In this document: positions 20,591 through 32,231 of the stretch, in pieces | Position numbering within the stretch: position 1 is the stretch's first letter | How the letters are laid out: every line of letters starts with the position of its first letter | NCBI GenBank assembly: GCA_963576475.1 | Contig: OY754980.1 | Coordinates: 22,365,434 to 22,429,433 of the forward strand | Source: Molanna angustata | Taxonomy: Eukaryota > Arthropoda > Insecta > Trichoptera > Molannidae | DNA length: 64,000 bases | Direction of reading: 5' to 3' | Made by a program: the position numbers and the translations under genes | The notes under the pieces: generated by a model | Databases searched by the model: none | Seen by the model: only the letters and a program-made list of their open reading frames with translations | What the model was told of the DNA's origin: nothing

Positions 20591-21710
20591 CAATAGATCC
20601 AGAAAAAAACATCGTTCAATCAATAAATACGCAAACAAGTGAAAAATTCTAAGAAATAACATTGAACATTTTACACGTCAAAAAGCTTTATGATAATAGA
20701 TCTCCTTGAGTTTGACAACATCAGTGGTGTTGCGGTGTCGGTAGGAATACAGTATATGCTCACATGTGGTGTTAATTCTCTGAATATTCGGATCTGCGGG
20801 ATTTTTTCTTTCACCCCCGAAACACCAACAGGCAACCGTGCAATGCATGATTCACATTATATTTTGAATTTAAATAATTGGAAATGTGAGAAACATTATG
20901 TTCGTATGTAGTTGGTAGTCCCACAACAGAGGAAACAGACATTCAAAATTTATAACAACATTGAGTTTAAATATTAGATATATCTGTTGGTTTCATTTGT
21001 TGAATAAAATATTATATACCTACATTCACGCATCGTCTTTGTAAGCGGATGGATAGATTGTTCTAAAGACACCCTATTATGCTACATATCTTAAAAAACA
21101 TTTATTTTTTTATGTATTTAACTTGAAAAATGTAAATAAAATATTATTACGAATATAAACCATAAATTATTACGTAATAATTTCATTATGAACTTCCACT
21201 CTGTAAACGAAACAACATTAAACTTAATGTAAATAAAAAACCTTATCAAATTAAATAGCGATTACAATTATATTTGTGTGGTCAATAGAATTGATAAAAA
21301 GTTAATTCTGTCGTTCCAATTTTTCTTTTAATCATATTGCCTGTCTTAAATTCTTGAATCCTTGCGTTTTCTTGTAGGGCACATAGTAGATGATCGTAAA
21401 TAACTATATGTTCTTGTGTTGCAACAACATCTTTCATTCAACAAGGACTAAATAATTCTCAGAAAACAATGCAAGGGAATCGATCCTTAGAACTGAAGCT
21501 GTCGATAAATATAAATAAAAAGTTTTATTTACCAGAAAATATTTAAAAAAAATAAAATAAACATATAGATATTGAGGCGACGATATTATGATACAAGCGG
21601 TGTACGTATGTATGTATGAAATGTATAAAGTATTGAATATTTAATATATTCAGCTTAACAATGGTCATGTCATCATATAATAGAGTTGTACGATGAACAA
21701 TGACACGAAT
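20591..21710. other. AT-rich DNA without a recognised gene
   Basis: A 73-codon plus-strand frame (20690-20911) has no recognisable motif. No repeats with clear boundaries were found. Confidence 0.4.
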
Positions 21711-21785
21711 TTTACATGGCTTTCATACCAAACTTTAGATACGCCTTCCATGTTTCACATCCATACATTACTGAATAAATTCTAG
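21711..21785 (-). repeat. LINE remnant around a YGCETW motif
   Basis: On the minus strand the frame reads IYSVMYGCETWKAYLKFGMK and then a stop. YGxETW is a strong signature of the region downstream of the reverse transcriptase in RTE-like and related LINEs. Only about 25 codons are recognisable. Confidence 0.6.
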
Positions 21786-21954
21786 ACAAAACATTTTGAG
21801 AAATTCTTCAGATATTTCTGTGAGTGATTTTATTTTAAAATACACCATACGTTAATTGCATTGATGTACTTCTATCATCACATAGTCGTGAAAATATAGT
21901 CGAAAAATTATTTAAAAACTTGTAAAATTATACACATAATATTTTGAATTTATA

Positions 21955-22045
21955 AGATCATTCCAAGGGCTCTTATAAACTTATTTATGTCTGGTCTACG
22001 AAAAAAAAGGAATTTTATTTTTTAGAGAAGATGTTCTTCCATCGA
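21955..22045 (-). repeat. CR1/L2-like LINE subfamily B tail remnant
   Basis: GATCATTCCAAGGGCTCTTA and TTTTTTAGAGAAGATGTTCTT correspond in order to 8328-8347 and 8391-8410 of the copy at 8283-8880. Short and decayed. Confidence 0.6.
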
Positions 22046-22764
22046 ACATCACAAAAGCAAGAAATATCTATTTCAATATCCTCTGAAAAAATCTCGTTGA
22101 TGTTTTGTTTGGATGACTGTGCGAGCTTTCATGTTTCAATTGATTAATGTTTTGCATATTGACACAAAAATTTGCCAACGATTCGGAATGCAAAAAAGTA
22201 CGTCTAGCCGTACTGTCTTATGATATACCTAGTCTGCAAATTTTATATTTTTAGTGTGACTAAACACATACGTAGGCATCCGAAATTGTAACGATAAATT
22301 GTCTGCATTGGTTCGTTGATGAAAGAAGTGTTAAAATCGCCGTCTAGCCGTGATTGAAATATTATTGAGAATTAAAAAGTCTCATTGCGAATAACCAGAC
22401 ATATATTTATTGTTAGAAAAAAGACCAATGAAGACGGTAATAGAAGGTTTACGGATATGCACCAAATTACTTTGCCAGATTTAAGAAATCAATGTCAGGA
22501 AGAAATTTGTAAACCGACATATGATCACATCATCTAACGTATAAATATGGCCTATGAATCTCGTTGAAACTTGACTTATTTGAAGTGTTAATTGAAGGAT
22601 GAAATATTTTTTCCAACACAAATGTTAATAGGATGCGTTTGATTATTGTACAGTTTGTACACATCATTTTGTACATGAAGTAAAGAATTAAATTCAATAC
22701 AATATGCCGACCGTATGGTAAATCCGTTTGGTATGTATGAAACCAAGTATTTATACTATGGATA
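22046..22764. other. AT-rich DNA without a recognised gene
   Basis: No features supported. The word CGTCTAGCCGT occurs twice (22201 and 22342), without other similarity. Confidence 0.4.
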
Positions 22765-23138
22765 TACTAGTTGCATGTAACACATGAGATCCAACTGTCG
22801 ATGGCGATAGTATGCATAATTAAAGAATACCTACTTACCAAACTAAATAAACACTTTTGTTTTCTATATAAAACATGTAGGTACATACAACTTAGAGACT
22901 TAGCAGCATAATATATGTTCTGTGCATGGATTTACTCAGAATTCGGAGTAAGACATTTAGTGTGTGGAACATACTTATATGGTGCGAAGCCTCTAAGTTG
23001 GTGTTTTTTGACTTAAAAGTTGGAAAAACCGTGAAAAATATAGACCCTGCATACAAATCTCGCGTATCTTGTCTTGATACTTTGTCGATATGTTAAGAGA
23101 AATAAATTCTCTTGAACAAATCGACAGTTGGATTATCA
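22765..23138 (-). mobile_element. Non-autonomous element with CCAACTGTCGAT ends, short copy
   Basis: Inverted relative to the copy at 4231-5272. The inverted ends ATCCAACTGTCGATGG (22788) and AAATCGACAGTTGGATT (23119-23135) match, and shared inner words include ACTCAGAATTCGGAGTA and CTTAGAGACTTAGCAGCATA against GAGGCTTCGCAGCATA. About 700 bp present in the long copy are missing. It also shares GATCTCATGTGTTACATGCA just outside one end. Confidence 0.7.
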
Positions 23139-23852
23139 AGCATATCGATCAATAAACTAAATGCACAAACAAAAATGTTCCGTAAACGAGTGAGGTAAAA
23201 TTTAAATGAAACAATAAAAGATCATAAAAGAGAAAATATCTACAGATATAAGATAGCATCATAAAGGGTCTTGTGTAGTGTTTTGAATGTTTCAGCGTTT
23301 GAAACCAATATTATTCCTTTCCTAGGAAATTTTTGTTATTTTTGAGTGACAAGAAACGCAGCCGCGGGGGGTGCTATTTTTAAAATCGAAAACCATAGAC
23401 GCCCGGCGGGAAACGGCGACTTTATTAACTCTGGTTCGTCTTAGATAAACAATAAATACCAGGAAACTGAGACCCCTGTTTATTTGTGTGTGTATATGTA
23501 CCAGAAATGCAAATCCCGGCAAAAAATCATAATATTCGTGTTGTGCTCCTATGCTACCTGACTTCGAAAAGCCTTTTTTGCGAGACGATATGATGTTTCA
23601 CACAGCTGTGGGATTCAAACGACACCCACAACATTATGCGATGGCTAATGTTTCATTTTAATTTGTATCTTTAAAATGATCTTGAATTTTTGAATTTGTA
23701 AATTTATAATTGATTTGCAATTTAAGCTTATACCTACTACATTAAATATTTATCGCTTTATTTAAATAAATACATGAAAATTTAGGTATTTCTTGCAAAC
23801 ATTTAAAAATGAAAAAAAAAATACATTGTTTGCACTATTTTATATGTATACC
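23139..23852. other. Mixed composition DNA, no confident gene
   Basis: A GC-richer patch at 23340-23640 contains short open frames, one reading MLPDFEKPFLRDDMMFHTAV (plus, from 23550). No splice signals or family similarity make this convincing. Confidence 0.3.
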
Positions 23853-23990
23853 CGTGGAGACCCACAGTGCAGCTGGAAACCTGAGCGAAAGGTCCCGGGT
23901 TCGATTCCCGGTGAAGGCACAATATTTAGTTGTGTTTTCAGTCTAGATGTGTGAGACGATAAATATCGTATGTTTCCAGAATATGGCAAC
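23853..23990 (+). mobile_element. tRNA-derived SINE (family B), copy 1
   Basis: The B box GGTTCGATTCC (23898-23908) sits in TCCCGGGTTCGATTCCCGG, as in a tRNA T arm. It is followed by a body TTGTGTTTTCAGTCTAGA, shared with the minus-strand copy at 48566-48671. The A-box half is decayed. Confidence 0.65.
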
Positions 23991-24491
23991 TTATTTATTA
24001 TTGGGTGCGTGTTCAATTCATATTTGATTTAGTACCTACTTACCTACCTGTTAGTTGCCCGAGAAGTAATTTGAAAAAAATATATAGTTATGAGTTATGA
24101 GTTATTCTTTTAGTAGATACGTTCATCTTCCCAATAGGTACTTATTTGCGTAGTCTCAAAAATCTAAAATTCCACCAGCAGACTCAATGATTATCTTATA
24201 TACCTACCTACCTACTAAATATTGGATATCAAAAACGTTTCGTATTCTTATTGGATGTGGATAAAGCTTTATTTTTATATGTTGTATTATTTATTTTTTT
24301 GGATTTTGCGAAGAAAAAATTACAACTTTCAGATTATCTATAGATAAAACTTCAAAATAGAGTAGGTAATATATGTACTTACCAATCTACTATATACCTA
24401 CTTAAGAAAATTCGTATTAAGTATGGTAACAACATATTTATAAGCAATAATTAGTAAGTAGGTACTCATTAACCAGTAAAACTAGGTAACA

Positions 24492-25200
24492 GCCAGTTTC
24501 ATAAAAAGCAGCAAAAGGACCCTTTAGTTAAAGGTTCTTTAAAAATTTAAAGTCGCCTTTAAGACGTTGCGTTTCATAAATAATAATGCCGCGTACTTTA
24601 GTAAAAGGCAGAAATGTCACCAAAATACCTGAAAGTTGGCAATATTGCTATCAAAATCTATGGAAACATAGCTCAAAGCATAGGTAAATCTTTCTGTTTA
24701 CTACCATATACATAATATGTTATTTCTGTCATTAAATTGATCATTGATGTATAGGACATGTTTATGGAACAAAATCTATCAAAAAATTCTCCTTAATTCT
24801 ACTTTTCCATGTGGTCGATTTTTTTCCTATATACTTTTCACTGCTGTATCACAGTACGCATCTTCTAATAAGCTCATTTTGAAAACATAATTTTTTTATA
24901 TCAGTTATAAAAAAATGTTTAAATAATAACAAAACTATTGAATATTAGTAAGTAATATGCACATGATCGTCAACATTCAATTGACAATATTGACATCAAC
25001 AAGAACTGACTTGATCATTATGTCATATTGCAGCACACTCTGGTGGCAAAAAAATGAACTGCTCTTAAAGACTTTAGTGACTAAAGTACTATGACACTGG
25101 ACTTTAAATTAAAGTGAACTTTAAGTGACATTTTGTTGTTATGAAACGCAATTTATTTTAAAGTCGACATTAAGTCTCCTTTAATTTTTATGAAACTGGC
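24492..25200. mobile_element. 709-bp TIR element
   Basis: The ends GCCAGTTTCATAAAAA and TTTTTATGAAACTGGC are exact inverted repeats, and weaker inverted similarity continues inward for about 100 bp, including a second pair, GCGTTTCATAA and TTATGAAACGC. TTTAAAG/CTTTAAA words are repeated inside both arms. No transposase frame exists. Target-site duplication is not clear. Superfamily unassigned. Confidence 0.8.
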
Positions 25201-25601
25201 CATAAGTATATACAAATAAAGTAGGTGCAAATATGTCCCAGATAGTGGATAAAAAGTAACTTCATAACTTTGTACCTATATTATGACAAACTACCAAATG
25301 ACAGAAATTAACTTGGTTATAATTGTATGACAATTCATAAAAAGCTGATTATATAGTAATTATGTAGGTAATAGCACGTTAAGCAGATACCTATAAGATG
25401 TATGTAGTATTTGCCAGGAGGTTGGTGTGTATTCTTTAGTAAATTATGATGTCATGAACGCAGACTGAAAATGAATGCGAAAATGTTTACAACGATGTAT
25501 GGTCGAAAGAAATATGAGCATTGAAAGAGTGCGCGATATAGATATTATACCTAATGAAATATTCAGATAGGTAGGATATATTGAGATATTGAAAAAAATT
25601 C
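25201..25601. other. AT-rich DNA without a recognised gene
   Basis: Nothing beyond scattered TAGGTA words. A 118-codon minus-strand frame (25444-25800) overlaps the repeat at 25602-25714 and is not convincing as a gene. Confidence 0.35.
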
Positions 25602-25714
25602 TTTCATTCATACATTCACACCATCGCAGCATATCCCACAATGTGGGATATCCAAGCGACAGGTGTACAGGTGTGCATAACCTCATAAAAGGAAGCACGA
25701 CACGTGCGTGTATA
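25602..25714. repeat. Dispersed repeat, copy 2
   Basis: See the copy at 1269-1368: CCCACAATGTGGGATATCC, AAGCGACAGGTGTACAGG, CATAAAAGGAAGCACGAC and CGTGCGTGTAT match in order. Contains a perfect small palindrome CCCACAATGTGGG. Confidence 0.6.
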
Positions 25715-25799
25715 GAAAAATTGACATAATTATATACGTTCCAAAACGAGACAGAAAAAGACTTGAAATATGAAATTTTACACATGCCTATCATGAACA

Positions 25800-25862
25800 T
25801 CTCAGCGAGCTTGAGGTGAGATATTTATGAAAACAGCGCTATATAAATTATCCAAATAATTA
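25800..25862 (+). repeat. CR1/L2-like LINE tail only
   Basis: CAGCGAGCTTGAGGTGAGAT, then CAGCGCTATATAAATTATCC and an AATAATTATTAT tail: the end of the LINE at 15503-16812 in plus orientation, with no coding part. The outer stem has decayed on its left arm. Confidence 0.75.
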
Positions 25863-26327
25863 TTATGATTCCCTTTTATTATGAAGTCGAACGAACTTCA
25901 ATATAGTTTTGTATGTACAGAGGATACAAAATTTTATACTGCATCATACGTCATAGGTACGCAATATTTAATATGAAAACGTTATTACAAAACTCATAAG
26001 TACCTATAAAAAAACGCATGATTCATGTAAAATAATAAAACCTTATGTTCCTAGGGACAAATATATTTTTCATTTAATTCACAGATGTGGTCTATTATGC
26101 GATCCTTGGAGTATTTTTTAATTCTGGTCAAGAGCATCACACATCTTAGTAAGGAACTTGAAGACTGCAAAAATATGTGACTCTCGTATTACGATAGTAT
26201 GAGTGATATTTAAAACAATTAAATACTAAACTAATTGATTGTTACTATTTTATAATTGTACTTTACACAATATTTTTATTCTTTACTGGATTTATAATAA
26301 TACGTTATTTTTTAATTTGATTCGCAG

Positions 26328-26395
26328 GTCATTTTGTTGTGGGAATGGCATGGGCTACTGTATACTACATGGAACTTGTTGATAAATTAAAGTAA
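26328..26395 (+). CDS. Possible 3'-terminal coding exon, unidentified
   Basis: A T-rich tract ending TTGATTCGCAG (26317-26327) looks like a 3' splice site. After it the frame (needing one base from an earlier exon) reads HFVVGMAWATVYYMELVDKL, one more Lys, and TAA at 26393-26395. The composition, a hydrophobic stretch followed by a charged tail, would suit the end of a small membrane protein. Possible poly(A) signals follow downstream (AATAAAAT at 26890, AATAAAAC at 26968). No earlier exon was found in the window, so the intron would be long. A frame of 21 codons can occur by chance. I do not recognise the product. Confidence 0.3.
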
Positions 26396-27519
26396 AAATT
26401 ATGCTTAAAAATTGTGAAACCATGGAATAGTGAAGATATATAAAAATATTTCAGATCATGCTTTTTAATTGTCTCCCATCTGATGATGATTAATATTTTG
26501 TACAGTAACATGCCTTATTGTGTTGTCCCATAATACTTAACAATTATCCATCAACAATGAGAATATAAAGTGCATTCAAGTGAAGCATACATCGTCTTAC
26601 TGTTGTTATACGGGGTATACTTAAAAATATCATGTAATTGTCAAGAAAATTAATGAATGAGACAATATACACGTCAAATAATGAGGTATTATTTCATGAT
26701 TCACTATCAATTTTATTATTTTTCAAACAATTACTACCACCTATAATAACGACGAACAATATGCAAAATATGATATTAAAAATAATTATTTAACTGAAAT
26801 TAAATATTCATCGTAATTTATGCATCAATATATCTAAATGAATGCAAATTGAAATATTACCTCACTGAAAACCAAAACGACTTAATGAAGGAGTAATAAA
26901 ATATAGCGAAAAGAACATTGAGGTAAATTAATTTTAAGACACGAAACAGAATGCAAAACTTTCAGTAAATAAAACTAAATAGTTTTGACTAATATGAGTA
27001 GAAACAAAATGAAGAAATAATTTTATCTTTTAAAGGGAAAAATGAGTAGGACTTATCAAACGAACCTAAGCATGTCTATTAGTACAGTAAGTAGGAACAT
27101 GAGGTAATAAATGAAAAGCATATGGAAAGGGCGTGCATTAACGACAGCATATACCTAATAATTATTTAAACAATAAAAATGAATAAAAAAAATAGCATGA
27201 AAATACTGAATCTGTATGAAATAGTATAAAAAATATTGTACGATTATCAAAATTACGAAAAAACTAAAATTTATCATTCAAACCAATGAATATACAAATT
27301 ATGAAATAATACTTTAGTACTATTTTTATGATGCATAATTTTTACTAAAGAATACTCAAGACTATTGAGATACGAATAAAACAAATAAAAAAATGTTTAA
27401 AATCTTGTTTTATTTTACTCACCAAAGGGTTCGACACCATTTTCTTGTAGTGCACGTCCAATTTAGCAGCAAAAATAAAGAACAAAATTATTCATAAGTA
27501 GTGAAAAAAATGACACATT
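26396..27519. other. Very AT-rich DNA without a recognised gene
   Basis: Nothing beyond possible 3' UTR sequence for the candidate exon ending at 26395. Confidence 0.4.
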
Positions 27520-27600
27520 TTAAATCATCGCCGAGGGTCTCTTGTCAAATCATCGCTGATGACGGCTCTGAACGACACGAAACCGTTCACCTATGATGAC
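27520..27600 (+). mobile_element. Hammerhead-like/Penelope-type tag, decayed
   Basis: CTGATGA (27556-27562) is followed by one extra base, GGCTC, a short loop, then GACAC in place of a pairing GAGCC, and GAAAC (27579-27583). Flanking TCATC (27550-27554) and GATGA (27594-27598) could form the lower stem. Same order as the motif at 18676-18704, but the upper stem is broken. No coding remnant is attached. Confidence 0.35.
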
Positions 27601-28393
27601 ACACTCGTACATATTATATAATAAACAGTTATATAATGGTATCGTCTTCATGAATGAACGTCCATTATACTTGGATAATAATTCATACAACGTCCTTGTC
27701 AAACGAAGCTTATATTCAAATTATACCTTTGTGTGAGCTATTTAAGCCTGCATATGTTGTACAATAAACGTAACATTTTGAGTTACTAATGTTAAAATCA
27801 CACTGAACAAATACTATGTAATGGTGAACTGATATTATTTATTGTGATTATTATGACATTAGCCACTATAATGCAATAACTTATTGGTCTACCTATTCAT
27901 GACTGGTCATTTTGTTTTGAAAAGCCAATTGACAGAGTAAGTATCTTTAAATTCATTACCTCCCAACATGTAGGCTTCATATTGAAGGATTTATTTTCAT
28001 GATTTTATAGGCATATTGTTATGTTGACTACACACGTTGATTAAATATAGACATACGTACAAAAATGAAGTATCCCAGATAGAGTAGGCTGAGAGAACCA
28101 AGCGCTAATATTGCAATCCTGATTGAAACTCAATACATTTTATCGTATTTTATTATTTTCTCCTATTTATGCTTTTATTATTCCCACTTATCAAAAATCT
28201 CAGTGTCATTCGTGTAAATTTTGTCCTTCTCATTCTACTTAATTGTCAGTCGTTCATTTTTGATTTTTTAAATAAGATCCAAACTCCTCAGCATGATAGC
28301 CTCACATAACAGCGAGTTTTCTTGCATTAGGAGATAAGGAATTGAAGTTATTTTCTCGAGATTGCTTATAAATATTTACCATCAGCAATGGCT
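27601..28393. other. AT-rich DNA without a recognised gene
   Basis: No features supported. GAGTAGGCTGAGAGAACC at 28081-28098 weakly resembles an inverted LINE tail. Confidence 0.35.
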
Positions 28394-28534
28394 CTACAGC
28401 CCGGTATGGACCTTGGCCTCCTCAAGAAATTGCCTCCATCCCGCCCTGTCGACGGCAAGTCTCCTCCAATCTGTCTGTCCGATCGCTCTTATATCGCCCT
28501 CGATGTTGTCCAACCATTCTATCATTCTCAACAC
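28394..28534 (-). mobile_element. LINE C-terminal fragment
   Basis: The minus-strand frame is open for 46 codons to a TAG at 28394-28396 and reads WLDNIEGDIRAIGQTDWRRL, then WRQFLEEAKVHTGL. It aligns with WEDEVRKDAV, NWRMAAEDRRSW and WRQKLKEAKARLGL of the LINE at 32232-32561, including the stop position. The part upstream of the WLDN residues and the GRPRLR motif are missing. No target-site duplication was seen. Confidence 0.75.
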
Positions 28535-28560
28535 GGTACATATGTCGTTATATGGCATTT

Positions 28561-29350
28561 CTTCTTTATTATTATTTTATAGGTAGGTATATTAGCTGAT
28601 GACCCACTCATTATATACCTTCGTGCGTCTTCTGCTAGATCAATTCTTCTTCAATTTAAAGTCAAAGTCTATTTCGTAATTGCAGGATAACTAATATTTG
28701 AAACAAATCGTAGGAACTAACCGAAAATTTGATAAGATTAAGTAATCTTATAATAATATTATTGTATAAGTACATATTTGGAATGAAATAACAAAGATTA
28801 TGTAATTCCTTATCGCCCATGAGTGTAAAGATGTATTAACATGAATTCAGCTGTCATGTGAAGAGCAAGTGTCACTGATTCTATCAAAATTGATTTATCA
28901 AATCAGAAGGATGTTTCCCTTATCGTATTTACCTACTAAGAAGCATGTCAGTATTCGATCAAGGTTTTGACACACACAAACCAAGCGAAATGTTATATTT
29001 TTATCATTATGTGTTGTCATATTATCTTATATCGATATTTTAAAACAGTATTTAGAAAGGAAATAATGATATCGGCTTTCTGATTAAACTCCTTTAAATA
29101 ATAGAGAACAAAAAAGGATGTATTATAAAGTAACACAGCATTGCAGACCATACAAGCTTACAAGTATTATTTTCCAAATATTCCATATCGTTGTTATGAC
29201 AGCCATATATACTTTTTTGATATTAAGAATAGCACACAAAGGGTTCGTGTTTTTTCTTAGTAGGTAGTTTGTTATGTTATCATAATGTTTAATCCATGTA
29301 CTGTATGCTGTTTTTGTAATAATGAAATAAAAAGTAGTCTTAATTTAAAT
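28561..29350. other. AT-rich DNA without a recognised gene
   Basis: No coding-like frame, terminal repeat pair or RNA-like element recognised. Confidence 0.45.
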
Positions 29351-29573
29351 GAAAAATAAAACAGTATGTTTTAGATTCTACGTATATTGTTTATTGGTCG
29401 ATAACTATTTCGCCTTGTTGAGGTATCTTCAAGACTATGCCCTTGGCTATGTTTGGGCAAGACTATGTTAGGGGATCTTCAAGACAGTCTTAGCTTTTGA
29501 AGGCGAAATAGCTATCGACCAATAAACAATATATGTAGAATCTAAAACATAGGTAGGTACTGTTTTATTTTTC
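29351..29573. mobile_element. Palindromic Penelope-type element with GAAAT tags in both arms
   Basis: Arms of over 60 bp are inverted: AAAAATAAAACAGTATG, TTTTAGATTCTACGTATATTG and TTTATTGGTCGATAACTATT on the left, with their mirror images on the right, the right arm carrying an extra GGTAGGTA. On the minus strand the lower half reads TTGAAGATACCTCAACAAGG then CGAAAT, like a hammerhead core with C3 changed to U and one extra base. GTCTTGAAGAT occurs twice in the loop. No coding sequence. Confidence 0.6.
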
Positions 29574-31691
29574 TAAAATACAAGTCTGGATTTCGTTCAT
29601 AACAATATTTTTGATGACTTTATTACGATTGAATAGGAAATAGGACGTTTGTTTTACCTCTGCAAAGGGTACTTTAAAAAAATAGAGTTTGTTTTTCCGC
29701 AATTACGTAAAACATTATCTGGCGATTATGTCATTGGCGAAAATAGTATCATCGATATCGTATTAAGTACATTTTTACATAGGTAAATTCTTCATGGTCC
29801 CATAAACACGGTAAACGGGGGAAAATTTGTGTTTTTTTTTATCTCCAAAGCAAACACATGTATCTACATGTGTAAAAGAGAATGTACAACAATAGGTTGT
29901 ATGCAAACAAAGTACAAGCGTAGTATAAGGTATAACGGTTTCTGGATTAATTTCGGAGATAAGCTGAAAAAGGGAATTTGGGATACGGTTTATACCTACA
30001 CGACTACTTGTGTCCCCTCAAATTACACCGCACTAAGTACTCGTATCAACAGAAATGCGTATCTTGAACCTACCTAGCCACTAGTGCTGAGAGGTAGGTA
30101 CTCTCAAATTATTCATTTAAAAATAATATCAATTTCATTAACGAGAGCTACAAAGCACTAGAGCAATATAAAAACGTAGAAAAGTAAAGAGATAATTAAA
30201 AACAACATCCCCTGACACATTTGAACTAATTTAAATTTAAATCCTATTTCAACTAGTAAAAATCTGTCAATTAAAAACCTGTTAAAGCAGTTTGTAAATT
30301 TATACACAGCTATTGAACTGTATCAATGAAATAATAACAAATTAACTTTTTGTTAATTCAATTATTTTTTTTCATACATCTCTTCAGCAAAATTGACTTG
30401 TTATTCATATTAATACGATGTAAGCAAAATACATTCACGTGGTCGTGCATGTTTTTTACATACACAGTATTGTCATGGTCGAACATACGTTTTATACCAA
30501 TATAATATTCGTGGTAAGAATAACTTAAGACGAAGTAAAGCAGTTTCTATTAAAGATTCGACACCTTCTTGCAATAATTGCTTCTCCGAAAAATGCATCG
30601 AAATTTTATAGTTAGGTAGATAATGAAAAACTAAAATTGTTTTCTTTTGTTTTGTAAAAGTTAGTACCTATTTCTCATGTCGGTAAATGACACAAATCTC
30701 CCTTTTAAGTTCGTTTTGCCTATATTTAAATTATAATAATAACACAATTTTCTTTTAAAACTGTACACATTTAAATTTACTTATACTATCAATGTAGCTG
30801 TGCAATGTTTTCAGTAGGTACATGATTTTTTTTCAATAAATGAAGTTTTTACGTCATATTTTCTATAAAAAGGCGATTTTCACTCCTTATTCCACACGAT
30901 TTGTAATTTTATCTCGTGTCAGGTAGGTTTTGATAGACTAGGATTTTAATGAATGCTTTTTTTTAAATTATACTTTTTCACTATGATTTTTTGATAGTGA
31001 ATTATACGACGCATTAAATGCTGTTTATAGCCTATGTTATGTGTTGAGGTAGTTACAACAAACGAGATGTTATAATTTAATGCGATTTAAAATAAGTAAT
31101 GCAGTAGTGACAATTTAATCCTGTCATAATAGTTAACAAACAGATACATAACGTAACCACGTTACTGATAAACTTAGGTAGGTACCACGACTGTATTCAT
31201 AATACTTAAGTTTAAGTAAACTACTTAAGGCTACCTGATAACATTCTTATCAACAAATCATAGCGATAAAAGGGAAAACTTAAATTGATGAATCTGTGCA
31301 ATTTCAATCAAATTTTAATAATGAATTTCACATTTATTATTGTCTATTTTATTATCTTATAGATCTACGATTGATACCTGCTAACCGTATCGCATATCGT
31401 AAATAATAAATACTTACTCGACAGAACAATAAAACTTCATCTCAGTATCGTAAATTATAAGAATCCTGTCTAACACGATAGTATTGATAGTTCGTTTCAT
31501 AACATCAACTTGGACGTGGCGGAGAATATAAGTCAAATAAAATATTTATGGAAATGTATCAAAATTACTCAGATTTCACTTTATTTCGTTTATCCATGAC
31601 ACAAACGTGTGCTTGTATTGGGAAAAGTATAAGAATGTTTATATATTTTATACGCAATTAAATGGATCGACCAGTTCAAGGAAGCTGCCAA
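29574..31691. other. AT-rich DNA without a recognised gene
   Basis: An 82-codon plus frame (29829-30077) rich in Tyr and Thr is not convincing. No repeats with clear ends were recognised in these 2.1 kb. Confidence 0.4.
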
Positions 31692-31780
31692 TCCTACTAT
31701 TATAAATGTGAAATACTTTGTTAGAGACAGAGAGGCTTCAATTTTTGTACTGTGAACATCTGTTTGGAATGACGACCCTC
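31692..31780 (+). mobile_element. Helitron-like 5' end
   Basis: TCCTACTATTATAAATGTGA, preceded by A, resembles the 5' terminus of common lepidopteran Helitrons (TC start after A). No matching CTAG end was found nearby, so it may be truncated. A weaker look-alike is near 46398-46440. Confidence 0.35.
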
Positions 31781-32006
31781 AATCATGAGGAAACGACACT
31801 ATGAAAAAAAAGAGTTTCAAGGAAATATTCAAGGAAATAAAAATAATAAAAAAAGAAACTCAACACACTTTATTTATTTAAATGTTAGTAAGTAAGAGTG
31901 TTGAATTTGCATTGTCTTTTTTTTAGTAATTTGTTAAAAAGCTATGAAAATTCTAGTAATTTAATAGTTTCAGAGTATAAATTTCAATGTCCACATTTTT
32001 GAAAAC

Positions 32007-32190
32007 GGGGGGCAAGTCTGGTACGACCGGCGAAATCAAAACCCTAGTGATTACCAATATCATGGATATAATTATCGTATGGAGTTCTATGACATCTAAA
32101 GATAGTGTAGAACTTCATATAATAATTATATCCATGATATGGGTAATCACGAGGGTTTTGATTTCGCCGATTGAACCAGACTTGCCCCCC
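32007..32190. mobile_element. Foldback MITE, copy 2
   Basis: Better preserved than the copy at 566-752. The ends GGGGGGCAAGTCTGGT and ACCAGACTTGCCCCCC are exact inverses, and the arms continue through GGCGAAATCAAAACCCT, GTGATTACC and ATATCATGGATATAATTAT to a small loop. Flanks do not give an obvious target-site duplication. Confidence 0.88.
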
Positions 32191-32231
32191 TGATTATTTA
32201 ACATAATCAAGAAATTTTATAATTTATAGTT

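Noticed and set aside
23550..23660. Short frame beginning MLPDFEKPFL as an exon
   Set aside because: Only about 36 codons, no splice signals or repeats of the frame, and no recognised family.
25444..25800. 118-codon minus-strand frame
   Set aside because: It crosses the dispersed repeat shared with 1269-1368, where the same frame is not kept.
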